The translations under genes and the position numbers were made by a program. Shown piece by piece: positions 58,801 through 64,000 of a stretch of DNA of 64,000 bases. The notes below the pieces were generated by a model, which was not told the origin of the DNA, ran no database searches, and saw only the letters and a program-made list of their open reading frames with translations. Source of the DNA: Rhizobium oryzicola (GTDB lineage Bacteria > Pseudomonadota > Alphaproteobacteria > Rhizobiales > Rhizobiaceae); NCBI RefSeq assembly GCF_030504645.1, contig NZ_JAUKWQ010000002.1, positions 496,001 to 560,000 on the forward strand, written 5' to 3'. Position 1 is the first letter of the stretch. Each line of letters begins with the position of its first letter.

Positions 58801-61800
58801 ATATCAACTCGACGGACGGCAAGCGCGTTGCCGACGCAATTCGGCTGAACCAGCAGCTGGAGCGCCAGCGCGAAGCGATCGACCAGATGGCTTCGACGCT
58901 TGCCGGCATGTTTTCACAACCGATCAAGGGTGCGGGCGATTTCTTCACGAAGCTCGCCAGCGGGTTTGCATCAATCGGCCAGCAAAACCTTCAGAAGGCC
59001 TTCACGCAGCTGCTGGGGGGCGGGCTGGGCGGATCATCCTCAGGCGGAAGCATCCTGGATGTGCTCTCCAGCGGTATCAACAAGCTCTTTGGCGGATCCT
59101 CTTTCGGGAATGAGCAGACGCGGCAGGTAAGCAGTATTGCGGCGAAGGTTTCGGTTCAGCCAGTTGCCAATGTGATGACCGGTCTGTCTGGAACGATTGC
59201 AAAGACCACCGAATCCGTGTCCGGCTCGATTGAGCAATATGCGGCGGCCATTCGACAAATTGAGAGCAGCGGCAATTATGGCGCGCTTGGCCCGGTGACC
59301 AGGAATGGTGATCGCGCCTATGGCGCCTATCAGGTGATGGGCAACAACATTGCCTCCTGGACGCAGGAGCTTCTGGGGTATTCTGTTTCGACCAAGGAAT
59401 TTCTGAGCAACCGATCTCTGCAAGACCAGGTGTTTTATCAGCAGTTCGGCAAGTCCCTCGATAAGTTCGGAAACTTCTCAGATGCGGCCTCGGTCTGGTT
59501 TTCCGGTCGCCCATTGGCCGGAAACACAAGGAGCGACGGCTACAATACGACGCAGCAATATGTGAACAAAGCCTTGGCCGCATTGCCGTCAAGTATCAAG
59601 GCGGGCGCGGCAGAGGGAATCACACAGAGTCTCTCCGATAACCGCCTGAACGCGCTTCTGGCCTCGCCGGACTTCAAGCCGAATACGACCTATGGCGAAT
59701 TAATCGGCGCGCCGGGTGCTGCTGGTGGCGCACAGATTGGCGTCGGTGGCGCTTTGTCCGCTGGCCTTGGCGGTTTCGGTCTCGGTGCGCAGAGCGGCAG
59801 TCCAGCCATGGGCGGCATTGGTGGCGCCTTGTCCGGCTTCATGTCCGGTGGTCCCGTTGGTGCCGTAGTCGGCGGCATCGCGGGGCTTCTCGGTGGCCTC
59901 TTTGGAAAATCTCAGCAAAAAGCGCAGGAGCGTGCGCAGGCGCGTCAGACCCTGAATGCGAACAAAGAGCTTATCCAGCAGCTATTCGCGCTCGGGCAGG
60001 GGCAGGGTGTCGGCGCCACTGCGCAAAGCTACAATCAGTTTTACGATAAGACAGCCGAACTGGACCTTGCCGCGCAGAAGGCGGGTGACCGGGCGCTGGT
60101 CGAGCGCCTGCGCGCCAACGTGAACAGCTTCTTCATTCTGCTGGAACAGGACTATAATTCCAAGCTGCCTGGACTTCTGAAAGCCTATGGTTCCGGCCTC
60201 GGTTCCAACAGCCCTTTCGTGAAGGGCGCTCAGGAGATGGAAAGCCTGCGCGACGAGGTGAAGAACTTCGTGGCCGATGCGCAGCAATTCGGTGATCTGC
60301 AGCTGAAGAACAACCGTGATCTCACGCCGGAACAGCTAGCGAAGCGTGTTCAAGATGCGCAGGATGCAGCGCAGAAGATGGTGCTCTCTTCCATCACAGG
60401 CACGCGCGAACTGGGCAATATGGAATCAGCCCTGCTGAAGTTGCAGGGCTCCACCTCTGTCGCAACGCAGACGCTGGAACAGCTCGGCATGTCGGCGGAA
60501 GATGCGGCAAAAGCAGTCAGTGGTGCGCTGAATGTTGCGGTCGGCAAACTGAAGGATAGTTACAACTCCGACCTGATGGGCTCGATCGGAGAACTCTCCG
60601 GCGTCGGCTATGTCGGCAGCATCCAGAATGCGCTTTCCAAATATGAGAGCCGGCTGGCGGATACCTCGCAACTTGGGTTGGATGGCTCGCTCGCGCTGCG
60701 GGAGCTGTCGCTGTCGATCAAGGAAATCGTCACGCAGGCCAATCTCGGCAAGGAACAGATTGCGGCACTGGGGGCAAGTTTTCCGGATCTGCAATTTATC
60801 TTCAACGGCATTTCCTCGACCAGTGTTGCGCTCTCTGACGCCACCTCGCAACTTGATGCGGCCTACCAGAAGCAAAGCCAGACGATCGACGATCTGATCT
60901 CGACCAGCAAACAGGCGATTTCGTCGCTGAAACAGTTTCGCGACAGCATGAAGCTCGGCAGCACCTCGCCGCTGTCACCGGAAGCCAAGGTTGCGGAAGC
61001 TGCAAGGCAGTTCCAGCAGATTGCCGACAAGGCGCGCACGGGCGATTCCGATGCGCTGGGTCAGCTCAGCCAAGCGGGGCAGGCCTATCTCGATGCGGCG
61101 AAGAACTACTTTGCATCGTCGAACGACTATTACCGCATCTGGTCCGAGGTCGATAACACGCTCTCCAGCGTTCAGTCGGCCACGGAAGGACAGCTCTCGG
61201 AAGCGCAGAAGCAGAAGGCGGCACTGGATGCGCAGGTGAATGGCATCCTGAAGGTCAACGACAGCGTGCTGTCGGTCAAGGATGCGCTCGACCAGTACAA
61301 CAAGGCGAATGCCGACAATCTGGCGGCGCTGCAGCAGCAGCTGGGGTTGATTGCCCAGTCCGGCGCGTATTCGATCGCCAGCGCCTTCCAGCAGATGGGC
61401 GTAACGCCCACGCAGCAGGATACCGCCTACTGGCAGAATCAGGTCAAGAATGGCCGCGATATCGAGCAGGTGACGGAAGCCATCAAGGGTGGCCGCGAAG
61501 CGCAGCTCAACGAGCTGTATCGCCAGATCATGGGCCGCGATCTCGATGCGACGGGCCGGAACTTCTTCCTGAATTCGGGTAAGAGCTTCGACCAGATTGC
61601 CGCTGATCTGCAATATGCCAAGGCGCATGGCGCTATGCGCTTTGGTGGCATTGTTGGTGCATTCGCGTCCGGCGGCATGGTGGGCAACGGGCTCTACGAT
61701 ATCGATAGTGTGCGGGCGCGCTATGCAGGTGGCGGGGATATCCTGTTGGCGGGTGGTGAGCATGTGACGCGCGCACCTTCCGTCAATGCCCGTACCGCGC

Positions 61801-62036
61801 CGACGCTCGATTATATCAACCGTACCGGTCAGCTACCCGGCAACGATAATTCCGCGCTTGTGGCGGAGCTTCGGAACCTGCGCGCCGAGGTCGCCTCGCT
61901 GAAAGCTGAGCTGTCCCATGTCGCCAATGTCACGGCGACAAGCGGTCAGGTGGTTGCGGGTGCCGTGTCGGAAACGACAGGTGCGGTGCAGGCGCTTGGC
62001 AAAAAGGCGGCGCAAGCCGGTCTGGCGAGGTCATAA
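55860..62036 (+). CDS. Tape measure protein with lysozyme-like domain
   Basis: The 2058 residues set the tail length. Helical coiled segments fill most of residues 20-1100, with LYRQYGLIDSATAEYVQRLT and LMYQGTDLIQGLALGMPAQQ typical of tape measures. Residues 1120-1225 (YAAAIRQIESSGNYGALGPV; GDRAYGAYQVMGNN; SLQDQVFYQQFGKSLDKFGN) look like a transglycosylase-type lysozyme domain with Glu at the catalytic position. Gly-rich hydrophobic stretches follow near 1260-1340. A DUF4214-like LNELYRQIMGRDLDATGRNF unit lies near residue 1885. Confidence 0.93.
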   Translation: MVVSIEKSMRFVAGMDASGYERGTRTIVAANADVASSSERAGKAVRETTAKISQAGNGLAGLERKFSPTAAQMRAFERQLNILNGALDKDANELERCAVILAGMQQKYRVTADAATFAAAGHAQLAKAIDDANAMMRAQEAERYAARLEELRLRMDGAYASTKALSAELSDLAELERAGIQITGGYEAALNNLIVKYDATAQAAKRMADEQAQVIARARAEQQQLTSQQNINSLTGVRDFQSGAARDSASVFSAAADEADRLDQSVARLRASINPLGAAQSRLNAEMAEYDALASRNLISTEELARAQAIAQARYEATARAIEKERAANDNKGSLQSYQLRNLMYQGTDLIQGLALGMPAQQVLLQQGPQIFDALNNGAGGLSGSLKALAGFVNPVTVGIAALAAGAIIGGKALSDYLASIKAVEVAASGLGRATAGTAQEMEAAAEAGARAAGISISSAREMEVQFLRTGQIGSQNFQGLIAVSKNFAATIGTDSATASKTLTDLFANPAQGAQQLYRQYGLIDSATAEYVQRLTAQNRATEAQAVLLAALPQRLVQAAEATTALGRAWDYVKNASSNAFDSIGKTIDQAVSGPSLDEKIRKAAQEYQRFNNQSRFLGVLNGADNRAASAKATLDDLMEQERRLQQLQAARSRAAANQNVIARAEDVAALAGVNKELRERIDLEDQLASVRAGISAASAVGSGVSPEKNDELRRTEDALTQALNNRMTALQKEQQLSEIDIRISAERNPLVRAQLAAEREEIQLNGQLITSDDLKTRKKMAYNQVIEQTVASTRGQIADMQTEIDVRRQLAGQVDGGSLSIQEANRRLQEELALRPLIAAAAVAEGAEKQRLLTLIGDLRRAYDDMAETQKTAAAQSIVQDQNDRLRSLQTEISLVGQVGGERRRAMAVLEAEIQIQREGIKADSERARTIRDNAAAIAELTDKLSVQQALGDLKFQGEQFGRPKEEQQVYEQIRQLGLDINSTDGKRVADAIRLNQQLERQREAIDQMASTLAGMFSQPIKGAGDFFTKLASGFASIGQQNLQKAFTQLLGGGLGGSSSGGSILDVLSSGINKLFGGSSFGNEQTRQVSSIAAKVSVQPVANVMTGLSGTIAKTTESVSGSIEQYAAAIRQIESSGNYGALGPVTRNGDRAYGAYQVMGNNIASWTQELLGYSVSTKEFLSNRSLQDQVFYQQFGKSLDKFGNFSDAASVWFSGRPLAGNTRSDGYNTTQQYVNKALAALPSSIKAGAAEGITQSLSDNRLNALLASPDFKPNTTYGELIGAPGAAGGAQIGVGGALSAGLGGFGLGAQSGSPAMGGIGGALSGFMSGGPVGAVVGGIAGLLGGLFGKSQQKAQERAQARQTLNANKELIQQLFALGQGQGVGATAQSYNQFYDKTAELDLAAQKAGDRALVERLRANVNSFFILLEQDYNSKLPGLLKAYGSGLGSNSPFVKGAQEMESLRDEVKNFVADAQQFGDLQLKNNRDLTPEQLAKRVQDAQDAAQKMVLSSITGTRELGNMESALLKLQGSTSVATQTLEQLGMSAEDAAKAVSGALNVAVGKLKDSYNSDLMGSIGELSGVGYVGSIQNALSKYESRLADTSQLGLDGSLALRELSLSIKEIVTQANLGKEQIAALGASFPDLQFIFNGISSTSVALSDATSQLDAAYQKQSQTIDDLISTSKQAISSLKQFRDSMKLGSTSPLSPEAKVAEAARQFQQIADKARTGDSDALGQLSQAGQAYLDAAKNYFASSNDYYRIWSEVDNTLSSVQSATEGQLSEAQKQKAALDAQVNGILKVNDSVLSVKDALDQYNKANADNLAALQQQLGLIAQSGAYSIASAFQQMGVTPTQQDTAYWQNQVKNGRDIEQVTEAIKGGREAQLNELYRQIMGRDLDATGRNFFLNSGKSFDQIAADLQYAKAHGAMRFGGIVGAFASGGMVGNGLYDIDSVRARYAGGGDILLAGGEHVTRAPSVNARTAPTLDYINRTGQLPGNDNSALVAELRNLRAEVASLKAELSHVANVTATSGQVVAGAVSETTGAVQALGKKAAQAGLARS

Positions 62037-63599
62037 ATGCGGGCGTCGGAATATCTGGTCGAGGTCGAGGCACACGACGGTGCCTCGATCGTCAAAAAGT
62101 ACGTGTCCACCTGTGGCTATGTCACGGGGCCGGCTGATACCCCTGCCAATACCGTCTATGCGGCGGCAATCGCGGATGCCGGCACCTATTCGTCATCCTT
62201 CTTCGGAACCGGCCGCACTACGGGCAAGGCTGAAGTTGGCTATGGCGATATCATCCTTGCCAATGCTGACGGCGCTTTGGATGACTGGCTGTCTCTCGCC
62301 TTTGATGGGCGGCCGATCACGATAAGGCGGATCGCGAGCCCGCAGGCGGCATTTTCCAGCGCGGTCACCGTCTTTACGGGCACGGTGCAGTCGCTGGATA
62401 GCTCCAGCGCGCGCACCACCTTGCGGCTGCGGATCTATGACCGTCGCCTGGTGCTGGATAAGCCGCTGCAGACAAACCGCTATGGCGGCACCACGACCAG
62501 CGGCGGCATGAATACCGCTGACGGCAATGACGATCTGAAAGACCGCCTGAAACCGCTGGTGTTCGGCAAGGCCTTCAACGTGCCTGCCACGCCTGCGAAT
62601 GCCTATGATCTGATCTATCAGGTGCATGACGGGGCTGTATCTTCCATCATCGCCTATGACGGTGGCGTGGCGCTTGAGGCGGGGGCGGATTTCGCAACGA
62701 TCGCGGCCTTGCGGGCGGCGACGATCCAACCCGGCACCTTTGCCACGGCCAAGGCCCTCGGGCTCTTTCGGCTCGGCTGGTCGCCTGCTTTTGACGTGAC
62801 GGCCGATGTCGTCGAGGGCGCGGCGACCGCCGATCGATACCCGGCCGCGATCGCAAAGCGGATCATGGCGCGGATGGGCTTGAGTGCTGCTGATTATGGC
62901 GCGGCAAGCTTTGCGGCGCTGGATGCCGCCGCACCGATTGAATGCGGCATCTATCTAGACTCGGAAACCAACGCGCTGGATGCGATCGACAAGGTGATGT
63001 CTTCGGTCGGCGCCAGTATCGTGCCGGATGCGCTCGGTGTGTTTCAGGCGGGACGGATCGCGGTGCCTGGCGCGCCGGTCATGACCATCACAGAGCATGA
63101 TGTGCTCAATGATGGCGGCGACCAGGGCGGCGGATCGTTCGGGGTGATTGCCAATCCTGACATGGATGGCGCTGTGGTGGCCTGGCGCGTCATCCTCAAA
63201 TATCGCCAGATCTACCAGACACAGGACCGATCGGCGCTGGCGGGAAAGATCAGCGATGCCACGCGCGCCTATCTCGCCAAGCAATGGCGGGAGGCGACGG
63301 CCGATAATGCCGGTATCAAGACCGTGCATCTGCTGGCGGATGAAATGACGGCGGAAACGGCGATCGCCGCGCAGGCCGATGCGGAAGCGGAAGCGGCGCG
63401 GCGGCTCGGGCTCTATGGCGTGACCCGCTTCGTGCTGTCGGTTGATGTCAGGATCTCGGATGCGGTCCTGGCCACGCTTGGCGCATCGGTCAATGCGGTC
63501 CTTCCGCTCGGCCTGTTTCGAAATGGCCGCGCCATGCTGGTGATTGGCCGTGTTGAAGAGCGCTCCAAAGAGCGCGTGACGCTGACCCTTTGGGGGTGA
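62037..63599 (+). CDS. Tail tip / baseplate protein, 520 residues
   Basis: It starts directly after the tape measure stop. The N-terminal part has SEYLVEVEAHDGASIVKKYV and SSFFGTGRTTGKAEVGYGDI, then a central beta-rich part (VTVFTGTVQSLDSSSARTTL) and LYGVTRFVLSVDVRISDAVL near the end. The order after the tape measure suits a distal tail or tail hub protein. No enzymatic motif is evident. Confidence 0.78.
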   Translation: MRASEYLVEVEAHDGASIVKKYVSTCGYVTGPADTPANTVYAAAIADAGTYSSSFFGTGRTTGKAEVGYGDIILANADGALDDWLSLAFDGRPITIRRIASPQAAFSSAVTVFTGTVQSLDSSSARTTLRLRIYDRRLVLDKPLQTNRYGGTTTSGGMNTADGNDDLKDRLKPLVFGKAFNVPATPANAYDLIYQVHDGAVSSIIAYDGGVALEAGADFATIAALRAATIQPGTFATAKALGLFRLGWSPAFDVTADVVEGAATADRYPAAIAKRIMARMGLSAADYGAASFAALDAAAPIECGIYLDSETNALDAIDKVMSSVGASIVPDALGVFQAGRIAVPGAPVMTITEHDVLNDGGDQGGGSFGVIANPDMDGAVVAWRVILKYRQIYQTQDRSALAGKISDATRAYLAKQWREATADNAGIKTVHLLADEMTAETAIAAQADAEAEAARRLGLYGVTRFVLSVDVRISDAVLATLGASVNAVLPLGLFRNGRAMLVIGRVEERSKERVTLTLWG

Positions 63600-63600
63600 A

Positions 63601-64000
63601 ATGCCGCAAATCGATGTTTCAGGGCTGACCGCTACCGGCGGGGTCAGTCTGGTGACACTTGACGTGACAGTTCCGACCGTGACGGGGGAATTGCCCTATC
63701 TTACGCTTGGTGCTGTCGAAATATGGGCGTCATCCACCAATGACCGCGCCACGGCCGCGAAAGCCGGTGAAACGGCGGGACGGCAATTCGTGCACTCCAA
63801 CCTGCCGTCTGGCGTGAATACCCGCTATTACTGGTCACGGGCGCGCAATGTGGCTGGCACGGTGGGCAGCTGGTTTCCGGCATCCGCCACGGCGGGTGTT
63901 GCCGGCACAACGCTGGCAACCGCGCCCGGTGCCAACAGCGTCGGCACGGACCAGCTGCAGGACGGTGCGGTCACCACGAATAAGGTCGCCAGCATTGCGG
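63601..64000 (+). CDS. Tail fibre / host specificity protein (partial)
   Basis: The ATG at 63601 starts one base after the previous stop (TGAAATG). The visible 133 residues begin MPQIDVSGLTATGGVSLVTL and include fibronectin III-like strands (NTRYYWSRARNVAGTVGSWF) and a VGTDQLQDGAVTTNKVASIA stretch typical of tail fibre collars. It runs off the right edge. Confidence 0.75.
   Translation, partial: MPQIDVSGLTATGGVSLVTLDVTVPTVTGELPYLTLGAVEIWASSTNDRATAAKAGETAGRQFVHSNLPSGVNTRYYWSRARNVAGTVGSWFPASATAGVAGTTLATAPGANSVGTDQLQDGAVTTNKVASIA

Noticed and set aside
23340..64000. A second copy of the tRNA 3' end (attR)
   Set aside because: None was seen by reading to the window end; tail genes still continue there, so attR must lie further right.
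1..64000. CRISPR arrays or rRNA genes
   Set aside because: No regularly spaced repeats with unique spacers and no rRNA-like sequence were found; the 24-bp units at 41116-41200 are in-frame iterons, not a CRISPR array.

Overview
The window is about 23 kb of alphaproteobacterial chromosome followed by at least 40.6 kb of an integrated temperate siphophage. The host is most likely a member of the Rhizobiaceae (Agrobacterium/Rhizobium group). This is inferred from the yqeY-dnaG-rpoD order, the split carA/carB pair, DUF930 and SIMPL neighbours, and the rhizobial palindromic intergenic elements that encode LGLDP-type sequence in translation. No species can be named from the sequence alone.

Chromosome (1-23345). 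A truncated carB lies at the left edge on the minus strand. After it come a PAP2-type membrane phosphoesterase, a 2H phosphoesterase (DUF1868), a fosmidomycin-resistance-like MFS transporter, a neutral zinc metallopeptidase, a membrane-anchored LytTR regulator divergent from a DUF2306 membrane protein and a GST, and a MATE exporter. carA (minus) follows, then yqeY, dnaG and rpoD (plus). Downstream of the rpoD terminator and two palindromic elements is a 679-residue TIR-domain protein, a candidate stand-alone immune effector. Then come DUF2798, a TonB-like DUF930 protein, YjbQ, a small secreted protein and a SIMPL protein. The chromosome part ends at a CAU-anticodon tRNA, probably tRNA-Ile2.

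Prophage left arm (23346-33250, mostly minus). An integrase abuts the tRNA 3' end, followed by a 59-residue ORF and a second tyrosine recombinase. Mosaic accessory genes follow, with two plus-strand insertions: a small membrane protein and a receiver-only response regulator. Next are a phage beta sliding clamp and a tightly overlapped series of small genes. Transcription probably starts at a PL-like promoter near 33200.

Immunity region (33190-35290). A CI/LexA-type repressor and a divergent Cro-like protein are flanked by two near-identical, oppositely oriented operator/promoter modules, in a lambda-like layout. A lipoprotein gene sits between OL and cI.

Right arm (35288-42961). Small early genes, a GapR (DUF2312) homologue, a ParB-MT-A70 adenine methyltransferase, a C5 cytosine methyltransferase, and an O-like replication protein whose gene carries in-frame iterons next to an AT-rich stretch. 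A phage NusG paralogue is followed by a hairpin and an intrinsic terminator.

Late genes (43047-64000, plus). HNH, small and large terminase, portal, prohead protease, HK97-type capsid, connectors, tail terminator, tail tube, a tail assembly chaperone with a programmed -1 frameshift (A AAA AAC), a 2058-residue tape measure with a lysozyme-like domain, and tail tip genes running off the right edge. attR is not in the window.

The least expected signals are a 25-bp microinversion between two 169-bp repeats in a left-arm gene, the paired operator modules, the candidate ori, and the NusG/terminator arrangement at the early-late boundary.
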